Positions 9,332-18,989 are shown, numbered from the stretch's first letter. The stretch is DNA of 64,000 nucleotides from Pedobacter rhodius (GCF_027213645.1 NZ_JAPWGL010000005.1:186001-250000); one strand, 5' to 3'. The notes: a model not told the origin generated them from the letters alone. Made by a program: numbers and translations.

Positions 9332-10333
9332 ATGAAATCAATATTTTTAAAATCCATGGCTTTAAGCTTAATCGCGCTATCGTTATGGTCATGTAAAAAG
9401 GATGAAACAAAAGCAGTTGCCACATCGGGAACCGGTGGTGCTTTGCAAACATCTGCAACAAGTGTTGTTTTGGATAAGTCCAAACTTACATCTACGGTAG
9501 TTACTTTTACATTATCTGATGCCAATTTCGGCTATCAGGCGGCTGTTTCAAATACTTTACAGCTTGCCGTAAAAGGAACCAACTTTGCCGCACCTAAAGA
9601 AGCCATTTTAGATGCAAAAGCGACAACCAAGGCTTACAATGGATTGGATTTTAACAATTTATTGTTGGCTCTGGGTATACCAACTACAGCAAATACTGAT
9701 GTTGAGGTGAGAATTAAATCTTCTATTTCAACTGCTACAGCCCCGGTTTACAGTAATGTGGTAACCATCAGCGCAAAACCTTTTCCTTTAACCGCCTGGA
9801 TTTATGTTCCGGGTAATTATCAGGGCTGGAATCCGGCAACGGCAGATAGCTTAATTTCTGCAACCGGAAATGGTGTTTATACAGGGGTAATTGCTTTTGA
9901 CGGCGATAAATTTAAAATCACACCGGCCAAGAAATGGGACATCGCTTATGGCGACGCAGGTGGCGGTAAAATTAGCACGACAGGTGGCGATATCAGTTCG
10001 GTTTCTAAAGGTGCAAAACAATTAACTGTAGATTTAAATGCAAATACTTATACGCTTACGCCATTGGTTTGGTCGATTATCGGTAATGCTGTTCCCGGTA
10101 GTAACTGGTCGGTAGATACGGATATGAAATTTATCAATGATGGCAAAAACAGCTGGACAATTACAACCCCGCTAACTGCAGGCGAACTAAAGTTCAGGTT
10201 AAACCACGATTGGGGAACAAGTATTGGAGATGGCGGTGGTAATGTGGTTATTGCAACTGCAGGTACTTATAAGCTTACGCTAACACTTAATGCCGACGGA
10301 AAAACAGGTAGTTTTACCGCTGTAAAACAATAA
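9332..10333 (+). CDS. SusE/SusF-like starch-binding outer-membrane lipoprotein
   Basis: The 333-residue protein has a lipoprotein signal with Cys21 followed by KKDE (WSCKKDETK), a strong surface-export signal in Bacteroidota. Residues 35-150 resemble the SusE N-terminal immunoglobulin-like domain. Two tandem starch-binding modules follow: the first from ~155 (IYVPGNYQGWNPATADSL), the second from ~243 (IIGNAVPGSNWSVDTDMKF), each with the aromatic residues expected for glucan stacking. Like SusE and SusF it should hold starch at the surface and have no enzyme activity. A hairpin terminator follows directly, so the susCDE transcript probably ends or is attenuated here. Confidence 0.88.
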   Translation: MKSIFLKSMALSLIALSLWSCKKDETKAVATSGTGGALQTSATSVVLDKSKLTSTVVTFTLSDANFGYQAAVSNTLQLAVKGTNFAAPKEAILDAKATTKAYNGLDFNNLLLALGIPTTANTDVEVRIKSSISTATAPVYSNVVTISAKPFPLTAWIYVPGNYQGWNPATADSLISATGNGVYTGVIAFDGDKFKITPAKKWDIAYGDAGGGKISTTGGDISSVSKGAKQLTVDLNANTYTLTPLVWSIIGNAVPGSNWSVDTDMKFINDGKNSWTITTPLTAGELKFRLNHDWGTSIGDGGGNVVIATAGTYKLTLTLNADGKTGSFTAVKQ

Positions 10334-10338
10334 TATTT

Positions 10339-10375
10339 AATGCCCTGAGGGATATAAGTTCTTCAGGGCATTTTA
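10339..10375 (+). terminator. Hairpin terminator after the SusE-like gene
   Basis: Perfect 10-bp stem AATGCCCTGA (10339-10348) with its complement (10363-10372), 14-base loop, then a T-run. It separates susCDE from the enzyme genes. Confidence 0.8.
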
Positions 10376-10553
10376 AATAGTCTTAAAGTTTAGCTTGTTT
10401 TATATTTTTATTCCGTATTTTTTTGTTTCTTTTTTCTGATATTTCTCAAATTTATTCTACAATTCATGCCTCAGGATATCGAAATCTCGTATCAGTATTG
10501 GCTCCATCTTATTCAGTAGTACTGTATTTCACTACCTAAACCTGATTAAAAAC

Positions 10554-12398
10554 ATGAAAAAATTAGCCTTAATCCTATTTATACTCCTTAACTGTGCCAA
10601 CATTTTTGCTCAGAAATTGGAGCGAATAGAACCTATGTTCTGGTTCACAGGGATGCATAACCCTAAATTACAACTGCTTGTTCATGGCGATAATATTGCA
10701 GCAAGCACCATCTCTCTGTCTTATCCAGGTGTGAAACTGGTTAAGGTAAACAAAGTTGAAAATCCCAATTACCTGTTCATCGACCTTGAACTTTCTGCAT
10801 CGGTAAAAGCAGGTAAATTTCCTATAAACTTTTCTGCCGGCGGCAAAAAGATATTTACATACACTTATGAATTAAGGACCCGCGACAAAAGTGCAGGCAG
10901 AATTCAGGGCGTAACTCAAAAAGATTTTATTTACTTATTAATGCCGGACAGGTTTTCGAATGGCGACAAAAGTAATGATGTGGTTCAGGGTTTAGCCGAA
11001 ACAACGCTAAATCGCGATAGCATGTATTACCGTCATGGCGGAGATATTCAGGGCGTAATCAACCATTTAGATTACCTGAAAGATTTGGGAATTACAACCG
11101 TTTGGATGACACCCGAAGTTGAAAATGACATGGCTCAGGCATCTTATCATGGTTATGCAGTGACTGATCACTATAAAATCGATCCTCGTTACGGAACAAA
11201 TGAACTATATAAAAAATATGTAGAAACCGCACATGCTAAAGGCATGAAGGTCATAAAAGATATTGTTCACAACCATGTTGGTACAAACCATTGGTTTTAT
11301 AAAGATTTACCCATGAAATCCTGGTTAAATCAATGGCCAAAATTTACGCAAACCAGCTACCGTGATCAAACCGTGATGGATATTCACGCATCAGCAGCCG
11401 ATCGGAAAAAAATGCTGGATGGCTGGTTCGTTTCATCAATGCCTGATTTAAATCAAAGAAATCCTTACGTTCAGAATTATTTAACACAAAACCACATCTG
11501 GTGGATTGAATATGCCGGTATTGATGGTTTACGTTTAGATACATACGGCTATAATGACCCGGTTTACATGGCCGATTGGGCTTTGAAAGTTCAGGCAGAG
11601 TTTCCTCATCTTTCTGTTTTTGGCGAAACATTGGTAACGGCCGTTCCGAACCAGGCATTTTTTACAGGCGGCAATACCGTTAATCGTGGTTTTGATACAC
11701 ATTTACAAGGCATAACGGATGCAACATTAAAAGATGCGATTTATGAAGGTATTAACGGTAAAAATGGTTGGGTTGATGGAATTAACCGTTTGTATGCCAC
11801 ACTGGCTCACGATTTCTTATATAAAAACCCGAATACAAATTGCATATTTTTAGATAACCATGATATGAGCCGGTTCTACTCGATGGTTGGGGAAGATTTT
11901 GATAAATATAAAATGGGCATGTCTATCCTGCTCACCATGCGTGGTATTCCGGAAATGTATTATGGAACAGAAATTCTGATGAAGAATTTTTCCAATCCCG
12001 ACGGATTAATCCGTTCTGATTTTCCAGGCGGATGGGAAGGTGACAGAAAAGATAAGTTCATTACCGATGGCAGAACCAATAAAGAAAATGATGCTTTCAA
12101 TTTTGTGAAGACTTTGGCCAATTACCGTAAAAATAGCCCTGCCTTACAAACCGGTCAATTAATGCAATTTGTACCGCAGGATGATATTTATGTTTATTTT
12201 CGCTACAATGCCGAACCAAAAGGAACGGTAATGGTTATTGTAAATAATACAGAAAAAGATAAAACATTAAATACCGATAGGTTTGCAGAAAGAACCAAAG
12301 GCATTACGATGGCAAAGAATGTAATTACAGGAGAAAACCAGCCGTTTAAAGAAATTAAAGTGCCTGCAAAAACAACTTTAGTTTTGGAGTTGAATTAA
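10554..12398 (+). CDS. GH13 neopullulanase/cyclomaltodextrinase-type amylase (SusA-like), periplasmic
   Basis: This 614-residue enzyme hydrolyses alpha-glucan oligosaccharides in the periplasm. A signal peptide (MKKLALILFILLNCANIFA-Q) is followed by a beta-sandwich N-domain characteristic of cyclomaltodextrinases (LERIEPMFWFTGMHNPKLQL), the GH13 barrel and a C-terminal beta-domain. The catalytic triad reads D329 (DGLRLDTY), E358 (FGETL) and D437 (LDNHDMS). A conserved DIVHNHVG block supplies region I. It is separated from the susE-like gene by a terminator and 220 bases, so it may have its own promoter. The exact split between neopullulanase and cyclomaltodextrinase cannot be made from sequence alone. 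Confidence 0.92.
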   Translation: MKKLALILFILLNCANIFAQKLERIEPMFWFTGMHNPKLQLLVHGDNIAASTISLSYPGVKLVKVNKVENPNYLFIDLELSASVKAGKFPINFSAGGKKIFTYTYELRTRDKSAGRIQGVTQKDFIYLLMPDRFSNGDKSNDVVQGLAETTLNRDSMYYRHGGDIQGVINHLDYLKDLGITTVWMTPEVENDMAQASYHGYAVTDHYKIDPRYGTNELYKKYVETAHAKGMKVIKDIVHNHVGTNHWFYKDLPMKSWLNQWPKFTQTSYRDQTVMDIHASAADRKKMLDGWFVSSMPDLNQRNPYVQNYLTQNHIWWIEYAGIDGLRLDTYGYNDPVYMADWALKVQAEFPHLSVFGETLVTAVPNQAFFTGGNTVNRGFDTHLQGITDATLKDAIYEGINGKNGWVDGINRLYATLAHDFLYKNPNTNCIFLDNHDMSRFYSMVGEDFDKYKMGMSILLTMRGIPEMYYGTEILMKNFSNPDGLIRSDFPGGWEGDRKDKFITDGRTNKENDAFNFVKTLANYRKNSPALQTGQLMQFVPQDDIYVYFRYNAEPKGTVMVIVNNTEKDKTLNTDRFAERTKGITMAKNVITGENQPFKEIKVPAKTTLVLELN

Positions 12399-12544
12399 GG
12401 TAAAGCGGAAAGACTAAAGCAGAAAGACCAAAGCAAAAAGATTAGCGGAAAAAAAGTTAAAGCGCCATATCTTGATACTCACTACTTGATACTCACTACT
12501 TGATACTGACTACTTGATACTCGCTACTAAAATACTATAGAACA
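12399..12544. repeat. Spacer with purine-rich words and four 14-bp tandem repeats
   Basis: Bases 12399-12465 are a run of purine-rich words such as AAAGCGGAAAGACTAAAGC. Bases 12471-12526 are exactly four head-to-tail copies of CTTGATACTCACTA with small changes at positions 10-11. The same word returns on the other side of pgmB at 13267-13304. Confidence 0.85.
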
Positions 12545-13222
12545 ATGCAAGAAAATAAATACCCGGAACCTTCAACCTTAATTAAAGCCTGTCTCTTTGA
12601 TTTGGACGGTGTACTTGTAGATACCGCAGTTTACCATTATCAAGCATGGAAACGTTTAGCCAACACCATGGGTTTTGATTTTACCGAAGCACAAAATGAG
12701 CAATTGAAAGGCGTGAGCCGGGTAGAAAGCTTAAATAAAATTCTGGCCTGGGGTGGCGTAGAAAAAACAGATGCTGAAAAGGAAGCATTAGCCACCTTGA
12801 AAAACAGCTGGTATGTAGATATGATTACCAAAATGACACCTGCAGAGGTTTTGCCCGGAACGGTTGATTTTTTAACAGCCATCCATAAAGCGGGTTACAA
12901 ACTGGCCCTGGGTTCGGCAAGTAAAAACTCAGGCATTATTTTAGAACGTACCAATCTTGCCCATTTCTTTGATGAGCTCGTAGATGGCAATATGGTTACC
13001 AAATCAAAACCAGATCCGGAAGTTTTTTTGAAAGGGGCTGAACTTTTAGGTTTCAAACCCGATGAATGTGTGGTTTTTGAAGATGCGGTTGCAGGCGTTG
13101 AAGCTGCAAAGCGGGGTGGAATGAAAGCCATCGGTATCGGCGAAAAAAGTGTGCTTACAGAAGCCGATGTGGTTGTAAGCGGTTTAGATAAATTAACAGT
13201 TAAGGATTTAGAAGAGTTATGA
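12545..13222 (+). CDS. pgmB: Beta-phosphoglucomutase
   Basis: This 225-residue HAD-family enzyme interconverts beta-glucose-1-phosphate and glucose-6-phosphate in the cytoplasm, taking the product of the maltose phosphorylase encoded next. D19 (nucleophile) and D21 (acid/base) lie in LFDLDGVLVDT. The cap residues TAVYHYQAWKRLA match the substrate-recognition stretch of Lactococcus beta-PGM. The phosphate-binding SASKNS and the acidic VVFEDAVAGVEAAK motif follow. Pairing with a GH65 phosphorylase is the classical arrangement and makes the beta-specific assignment strong. Confidence 0.95.
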   Translation: MQENKYPEPSTLIKACLFDLDGVLVDTAVYHYQAWKRLANTMGFDFTEAQNEQLKGVSRVESLNKILAWGGVEKTDAEKEALATLKNSWYVDMITKMTPAEVLPGTVDFLTAIHKAGYKLALGSASKNSGIILERTNLAHFFDELVDGNMVTKSKPDPEVFLKGAELLGFKPDECVVFEDAVAGVEAAKRGGMKAIGIGEKSVLTEADVVVSGLDKLTVKDLEEL

Positions 13223-13308
13223 AGGAGTATCAAGTATTAAGTAGCGAGCATCAAGTGAACATTAATCTTGATACTTGCTACTTGATACTAACTACTCGAT
13301 ACTAGATT
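13223..13308. repeat. Second block of the 14-bp CTTGATACT word, partly inverted
   Basis: Bases 13267-13304 carry two and a half direct copies of the 14-mer seen before pgmB. Bases 13228-13256 carry the same word in the opposite orientation (TATCAAGTATTAAGTAGCGAG), so the spacer can fold into a hairpin. Confidence 0.75.
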
Positions 13309-15627
13309 ATGAAGAATTACATTAAAGCAGATGAGTGGAACATTATCGAAGAAGGCTTTGATCCACATTTAAATAAAATTTCGGAAAGTATTTTCAGCTT
13401 GGGTAATGGCCGTATGGGGCAACGTGCCAATTTTGAAGAAACTTATTCGGGCGAAACCTTATTGGGTAACTATGTTGCCGGTGTTTATTATCCCGATAAA
13501 ACCCGTGTGGGCTGGTGGAAAAACGGTTATCCGGAATATTTCGCAAAGGTTTTAAATGCAGCAAACTGGGTAGGTATCGAAGTAAAACTGGATGATGAAG
13601 TTTTAGATTTGGCTACTGCAGAAGTAAGTGATTTCAAACGTGTTCTGGATATGCATGCGGGTATTCTAGAACGTACTTTCACCGCGAAACTGAAAAGTGG
13701 TAAAACCGTAAAGGTTAAAGCAACGCGTTTCTGCAGCATTGCCGATGATGAAGTTGGGGCAATCCGTTACAGCATTATACCTTTAAACTTCCATGGTAAA
13801 ATCACTTTAATGCCCTTCATCGATGGCGATATCAAAAATCAGGATAGCAACTACGACGAGAAATTCTGGGATATGGTATCTGATGAAATTATCGGGACCG
13901 AAGCTTACATCAAACTAAGAACGAAGAAAACCGAATTCGAAGTTTGCACCGGAAGCAACATTGAATTGTACAAAAATTCAAAAAAAATAGCCATCAATCC
14001 AGAAGCTGTTCGTAAGGAAAAATTCGTGGGACAAACTTTTTCGGTTGATGTTAAAGCGAATGAAGAAATCACTTTGGTCAAAATCGCAGCGAATTTATCT
14101 TCAGAAAATTATCCTAAAGAAGCTCTTTTAAAAGAGGCGAAATCAGTTATTGCAAAAGCAACGGCGAAAGGTTTCGATACTTTATATCAGGAACAAACTG
14201 AAGCCTGGGCAAATAAATGGAAAGAAAGCGATATCATTATTGAAGGTGATGTTTCTGCTCAGCAGGCTATTCGCTTCAATATTTTTCAATTATTCCAGAC
14301 TTATACCGGTAAAGATGACAGGCTGAATATCGGTCCGAAAGGCTTTACCGGCGAAAAATACGGCGGTTCTACCTATTGGGATACCGAAGCATATTGTGTG
14401 CCTTTCTATTTGGCAACTGCTCCGCAGGAAGTAAGCAAAAACTTATTGGTTTATCGCCACAAGCAATTGGGTAAAGCGATAGAAAATGCGGCGAAGTTAG
14501 GTTTCAAAGATGGCGCTGCATTGTATCCGATGGTTACCATGAATGGCGAGGAATGCCACAATGAGTGGGAAATTACCTTCGAGGAGATCCACCGTAACGG
14601 CGCTATTGCTTTCGCGATTTACAACTACATCCGTTACACCGGCGACGAAAGTTATTTGTCAGATTTCGGTTTGGAAGTTTTAATCGGCATTGCCCGTTTC
14701 TGGAAACAGCGTGTAAACTGGAGCAGCGAGAAACAGCAATATGTAATGCTTGGCGTAACCGGTCCGAATGAATACGAAAATAACGTAAACAACAACTGGT
14801 ACACCAATTTACTGGCAACCTGGTGTATGAGATATGCTACCGAAGCTGCGGAAATTGTTAAAAATCAACAACCGGAAAAATATAGCAGCTTATTAAAAAG
14901 TTTAAATTTTGATGCTAAAGAATTTGCGGACTGGGCAGCTATCATTGAAAAGATGTACTATCCTGAAGATAAGGAAAAAGGAATTTTCTTACAACAGGAT
15001 GGTTATTTAGATAAAGAGCAAACCCTGGTAAAGGATTTACCGGCAAGTGAAAGACCAATTAACCAGAAATGGAGTTGGGATAGAATTTTGCGTTCGCCGT
15101 TTATTAAACAAGCTGATGTTTTACAGGGATTATATTTTTTCGAAGAGGATTACGATTTGGAAACCATCAGAAGAAATTTCGATTTTTATGAGCCGCGCAC
15201 CGTTCACGAAAGTTCTTTATCGCCTTGTGTACACAGTATTTTAGCCGCTAAATTAAATGATGAGCCTCGTGCTTACGAATTTTATTTGCGTACAGCCCGT
15301 TTAGATTTGGATGATTACAACAATGATACGGAAGATGGTTTGCACATCACTTCAATGGCCGGAACCTGGATGAGTGTCGTAGAGGGCTTCGCAGGCATGC
15401 GTGTTCGCGATGGTAAATTACAATTCAATCCTTTCTTGCCAACACAATGGAAGTCATTTTCATTTACAATTGGTTTCAGAGGTGCTACGCTTAAAGTGAA
15501 CATCACTGAAAATGGCATCAACATCAAAAACAACAATGCTGTTGATCTGGAAATCGGAATCAGAAATCAGATTTATAAACTGGCAGGAAACGCCGAAATC
15601 GAAGTAGATAACGCAGCATTGGTATGA
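13309..15627 (+). CDS. GH65 maltose phosphorylase
   Basis: The 772-residue cytoplasmic enzyme splits maltose with phosphate into glucose and beta-glucose-1-phosphate. There is no signal peptide. The N-terminal beta-sandwich starts at MKNYIKADEWNIIEEGFDP, the (alpha/alpha)6 barrel holds the general acid E488 in GVTGPNEYENNVNNNWYTN, and the equivalent Glu in Lactobacillus brevis maltose phosphorylase is E487. The phosphate-site region RTVHESSLSPCVHS is intact. Trehalose or kojibiose phosphorylases share the fold, but the NEYENNVNNNWYTN stretch and the maltodextrin context favour maltose. The stop codon overlaps the next start candidate (ATGA at 15624). Confidence 0.93.
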   Translation: MKNYIKADEWNIIEEGFDPHLNKISESIFSLGNGRMGQRANFEETYSGETLLGNYVAGVYYPDKTRVGWWKNGYPEYFAKVLNAANWVGIEVKLDDEVLDLATAEVSDFKRVLDMHAGILERTFTAKLKSGKTVKVKATRFCSIADDEVGAIRYSIIPLNFHGKITLMPFIDGDIKNQDSNYDEKFWDMVSDEIIGTEAYIKLRTKKTEFEVCTGSNIELYKNSKKIAINPEAVRKEKFVGQTFSVDVKANEEITLVKIAANLSSENYPKEALLKEAKSVIAKATAKGFDTLYQEQTEAWANKWKESDIIIEGDVSAQQAIRFNIFQLFQTYTGKDDRLNIGPKGFTGEKYGGSTYWDTEAYCVPFYLATAPQEVSKNLLVYRHKQLGKAIENAAKLGFKDGAALYPMVTMNGEECHNEWEITFEEIHRNGAIAFAIYNYIRYTGDESYLSDFGLEVLIGIARFWKQRVNWSSEKQQYVMLGVTGPNEYENNVNNNWYTNLLATWCMRYATEAAEIVKNQQPEKYSSLLKSLNFDAKEFADWAAIIEKMYYPEDKEKGIFLQQDGYLDKEQTLVKDLPASERPINQKWSWDRILRSPFIKQADVLQGLYFFEEDYDLETIRRNFDFYEPRTVHESSLSPCVHSILAAKLNDEPRAYEFYLRTARLDLDDYNNDTEDGLHITSMAGTWMSVVEGFAGMRVRDGKLQFNPFLPTQWKSFSFTIGFRGATLKVNITENGINIKNNNAVDLEIGIRNQIYKLAGNAEIEVDNAALV

Positions 15628-17486
15628 TTGTAGATGGAAAATGTAAGATGGGAAGTGGAAAAGGACTTGCCTTTCCAATTCGTCATCTGATAGCTATCGG
15701 ATGTGCGGTGGAACGACGAAGCAATCTGATTCCAATAGTTTCAATTGTAGCGATTTTCCTTTTGCTAATTTCAACATCATCTTTTGCACAAAAAAACAGT
15801 AAAAATATGAACGATAAGCAAATCGTTATATATCAGTTGTTGCCCCGTTTATTCGGAAATAAAAACACAGCAAACATCCCGTACGGAACCATCGAACAAA
15901 ATGGTTCAGGGAAGTTTAATGATATTACAGATAAAGCTTTAGATGGCATTAAAGAACTTCATGCAAACTATGTTTGGTATACCGGAGCCATTGCACACGC
16001 CAGTTTAACGGATTATTCTGCTTACGGAATTAAGGTTGACGATGCGGACGTAGTAAAAGGCCGGGCAGGTTCGCCTTATGCCATCCGCGATTATTATGAT
16101 GTAAATCCGGATTTGGCGGTTGACTTTAAAAACCGGATGCAGGAGTTTGAGGCTTTGGTAAAAAGAACCCATGCGAAGAACCTGAAAGTTATCATCGATT
16201 TCGTGCCGAATCATGTGGCCAGAAGTTATCATTCTTATGCTAAACCAAAAAATGTAATCGATTTTGGTGCACAGGATGATGTAACGAAAGCTTTCAGTGC
16301 ACAAAACGATTTTTATTATATTCCTGGTCAGCCTTTTGTGGTACCAACCAACGGACAGAAAACCCCGCTTTCTGTTTTACAGGATGGAAAATTTGATGAA
16401 AACCCGGCGAAAGCTACTGGAAATGATGCATTCACAGCGTCGCCAAAATACGATGACTGGTACGAAACCATTAAATTGAATTATGGTGTTGATTATCAAA
16501 ACGGCAGGCAAAATCACTTCGAGCCAATCCCTCCGGTTTGGAATAAAATGCGTGACATTTTAATTTTCTGGACTAAAAAAGGCGTTGATGGTTTCCGTTG
16601 CGATATGGCTGAAATGGTGCCCATTGCATTCTGGAGCTGGGTTATTCCACAAGTTAAACAAGCTAATCCCGATTTAATTTTTCTCGGAGAGGCTTACAAT
16701 CCGAAGGTGTATAAGCAATATCTGGAGCAGGGGAAATTCGATTACCTGTACGATAAAGTTGGATTGTACGACGGCTTGAAAAGATTAATCAGAAACGAAC
16801 CATCTGCAGATGTAGCCGCTATTCGTTATGTATGGCAGAAGGAGAGCGCCGGTTTTGGCAAACATATGTTACGCTTTTTAGAAAATCATGATGAGGAACG
16901 CATTGCTTCTGCAGGCTTTGCAGGAAAAGCTGAACTGGCTTTACCTGCAATGGTAGTTTCGGCAACGTTAGGTTCTGGTCCTGTAATGCTTTACTTCGGT
17001 CAGGAAGTTGGCGAGCCGGGTAAAGGGCAGGAGGGTTTCGGCGGCGATGACAACCGCACCACGATTTTCGATTATTGGGGGGTTCCAAATCATCAGAAAT
17101 GGATGAACGGCGGTGCTTTCGATGGCGCGCCATTAGATGAAACTCAGAAGAGTTTACGAGCATATTACCAGCAATTATTAAAAGTTACTTCAACAAGTGA
17201 TGCGGTCGTAAATGGTGAAATTTATGATGTGCCACAAACTGGAAATATGAACAATCGCATGTATGCTTTCATCCGCTATTCGGGTAAGCAACGTTTGTTG
17301 GTTGTTGCTAATTTCGATAGAAACCAAACTTTGGAAGCAAACATCGAAATTCCTGACAGCATTTTAAAAGTGAAACATTCAGCTCCGGTTACGGATTTGT
17401 TGACAGATAGAAAATTAAATATACCCGCAGGAACGAGCATTCCGGTAAAACTTGGACCGGTTTCGGCACAGGTGATAGAATTTTAA
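15624..17486 (+). CDS. GH13 alpha-amylase, probably periplasmic; start uncertain
   Basis: The enzyme domain starts near NDKQIVIYQLLPRLFG and is a complete GH13 protein with D327 (DGFRCDMAE), E356 (LGEAY) and D423 (LENHDEER) in the 620-residue numbering. The closing GGDDNRTTIFDY region and C-terminal beta-domain are present. Ahead of it lies a good signal-peptide core (LIPIVSIVAIFLLLISTSSFA-Q). However, the first 25 codons from the ATG at 15624 are a translation of an intergenic-type repeat (GATGGAAAATGTAAGATGGG), so the natural start is doubtful. A GTG at about 15699 would give a clean signal peptide, VERRSN then the core. The role is probably shortening of imported maltodextrins. Confidence 0.88.
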   Translation: MIVDGKCKMGSGKGLAFPIRHLIAIGCAVERRSNLIPIVSIVAIFLLLISTSSFAQKNSKNMNDKQIVIYQLLPRLFGNKNTANIPYGTIEQNGSGKFNDITDKALDGIKELHANYVWYTGAIAHASLTDYSAYGIKVDDADVVKGRAGSPYAIRDYYDVNPDLAVDFKNRMQEFEALVKRTHAKNLKVIIDFVPNHVARSYHSYAKPKNVIDFGAQDDVTKAFSAQNDFYYIPGQPFVVPTNGQKTPLSVLQDGKFDENPAKATGNDAFTASPKYDDWYETIKLNYGVDYQNGRQNHFEPIPPVWNKMRDILIFWTKKGVDGFRCDMAEMVPIAFWSWVIPQVKQANPDLIFLGEAYNPKVYKQYLEQGKFDYLYDKVGLYDGLKRLIRNEPSADVAAIRYVWQKESAGFGKHMLRFLENHDEERIASAGFAGKAELALPAMVVSATLGSGPVMLYFGQEVGEPGKGQEGFGGDDNRTTIFDYWGVPNHQKWMNGGAFDGAPLDETQKSLRAYYQQLLKVTSTSDAVVNGEIYDVPQTGNMNNRMYAFIRYSGKQRLLVVANFDRNQTLEANIEIPDSILKVKHSAPVTDLLTDRKLNIPAGTSIPVKLGPVSAQVIEF

Positions 17487-17498
17487 ACCGATTAAAAT

Positions 17499-17592
17499 TA
17501 ACCGCAAAGAACGCAAAGATTTCCGCAAAGAACACTAAGTATAAACACACAGCTTTGTGCCCCTTGCGCTTTTAACTTGGTGCCCTTTGCGG
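17499..17592. repeat. Interspersed inverted repeat ending in CTTTGCGGTTAA (copy 1)
   Basis: It begins AACCGCAAAGAACGCAAAG and ends with the inverse, GCCCTTTGCGGTTAA, so it can form a long imperfect hairpin. A related element lies at 60539-60653. It forms the whole spacer before the MFS gene, and any frame read from inside it should not be used as the MFS start. Confidence 0.75.
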
Positions 17593-17612
17593 TTAAACTT
17601 AAACCAAATATA

Positions 17613-18989
17613 ATGAGCTTAAAAACAATATTAGAGAACCCGAAATTAACACTTGCGCAAATTATTAACATGAGTGTTGGCTTCTTCGGAATCCAATTTG
17701 GTTGGGATTTACAGCGTGCCAACATGGGGCGTATTTACGAAAACCTTGGTGCAAACCCCGACCAGGTTCCATTGTTGTTTTTGGCGGCACCATTAACGGG
17801 GCTTTTAGTCCAGCCGGTTATCGGTTATCTGAGCGACAGGACCTGGCACCCGAAATGGGGTAGAAGAAGGCCATATTTTATGATTGGTGCTATTGTAAGT
17901 AGTATCGCTCTAATCTTTATGCCACACAGCAGTGCTTTGTGGATGGCTGCCGGTTTACTTTGGGTTTTGGATGTTTTTGGCAATATTGCAATGGAACCTT
18001 TCCGTGCTTTTGTTACCGATAAATTACCGGATAGCCAGGTTAACCGGGGGTTTATTATGCAAAGTATGATGATTGGTTTGGGCGGAAGTGTTGCCTCAGC
18101 TTTGCCCTGGTTAATGAATAATGTATTCAGCTTACAGAATACGGCAGCGCAAGGCGAGATTCCGGAGAATGTAAAATTCTCTTTTTACATCGGTGCATTT
18201 TTCTTTTTCGCAGCCGTGTTGTGGACGGTTATGACCACTAAAGAATACCCACCTCAGGATGTAGATTTTAAAGAAAAAGTTCGCGAAAGTAATAAAGGTT
18301 TTGGTGGCGGAGTTTCTGAAATATTCTCAGCTTTAAGAAACATGCCCAAACGCATGCAAATCGTTTCGCTGGTGCAGTTTTTTACCTGGCCGGGATTATT
18401 CTTAATGTGGTTTTATTATACGACAGCGGTAGCCGTAAATGTTTTTGGCGGTAAAGATGCGGCTGATCCCGTTTATGCGCACGGAGCTGATTTTGGAAGT
18501 TTAACCCTGGCATACTACAGCGTAATCACTTTTCTCTTTGCACTAGTTTTACCAAAAATCGCCGACGCTTTAGGTCGCAAAACCACACACGCGTTATGCT
18601 TAATCTGTGGTGCGGTCGGGTTAATCAGCGTGGCTTGGGTTCATGATAAAAATATGTTGTACCTGTGTATGACAGGTGTTGGTGTCGCCTGGGCAAGTAT
18701 TTTGTCTATGCCTTATGCTATGCTTAGCGGTTCGTTACCTAAAGATAAAATCGGTATTTACATGGGGATTTTTAATTTCTTCATTGTATTACCCGAAATT
18801 ATTGCCTCGCTTGGATTTGGCTGGTTAATGCGCAATGTATTAAACAATGACAGACTTTTAGCCGTTCAGCTTGGTGGTGGATTAATGGTTCTTGCTGCAT
18901 TGATTTGCTACATCTTTATCAAAGAACCTAAAAAAACAGATGAGGTTTTGGCTGCAGAACTTGGAATCGAGGAAAACAGATCGGTTTAA
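17613..18989 (+). CDS. MFS sugar transporter (maltose/sucrose-type, SLC45-like)
   Basis: A 458-residue inner-membrane carrier with about twelve hydrophobic segments. GYLSDRTWHPKWGRRRPY is the MFS loop 2-3 motif in the form seen in the bacterial SuxC/MalY and SLC45-type disaccharide carriers. The long gap between helices 6 and 7 (KEYPPQDVDFKEKVRES) is also usual. In this locus it should move maltose or short maltodextrins from periplasm to cytoplasm, to the GH65 phosphorylase. An upstream frame extends 12 codons into the repeat element. I chose ATG 17613 (MSLKTILENPKLTL), which leaves the repeat outside the gene and gives the usual N-terminus. Confidence 0.9.
   Translation: MSLKTILENPKLTLAQIINMSVGFFGIQFGWDLQRANMGRIYENLGANPDQVPLLFLAAPLTGLLVQPVIGYLSDRTWHPKWGRRRPYFMIGAIVSSIALIFMPHSSALWMAAGLLWVLDVFGNIAMEPFRAFVTDKLPDSQVNRGFIMQSMMIGLGGSVASALPWLMNNVFSLQNTAAQGEIPENVKFSFYIGAFFFFAAVLWTVMTTKEYPPQDVDFKEKVRESNKGFGGGVSEIFSALRNMPKRMQIVSLVQFFTWPGLFLMWFYYTTAVAVNVFGGKDAADPVYAHGADFGSLTLAYYSVITFLFALVLPKIADALGRKTTHALCLICGAVGLISVAWVHDKNMLYLCMTGVGVAWASILSMPYAMLSGSLPKDKIGIYMGIFNFFIVLPEIIASLGFGWLMRNVLNNDRLLAVQLGGGLMVLAALICYIFIKEPKKTDEVLAAELGIEENRSV

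Noticed and set aside
12471-12526. Possible CRISPR array from four short direct repeats
   Set aside because: The copies touch each other with no spacers, are 14 bp long, and no cas gene is near.
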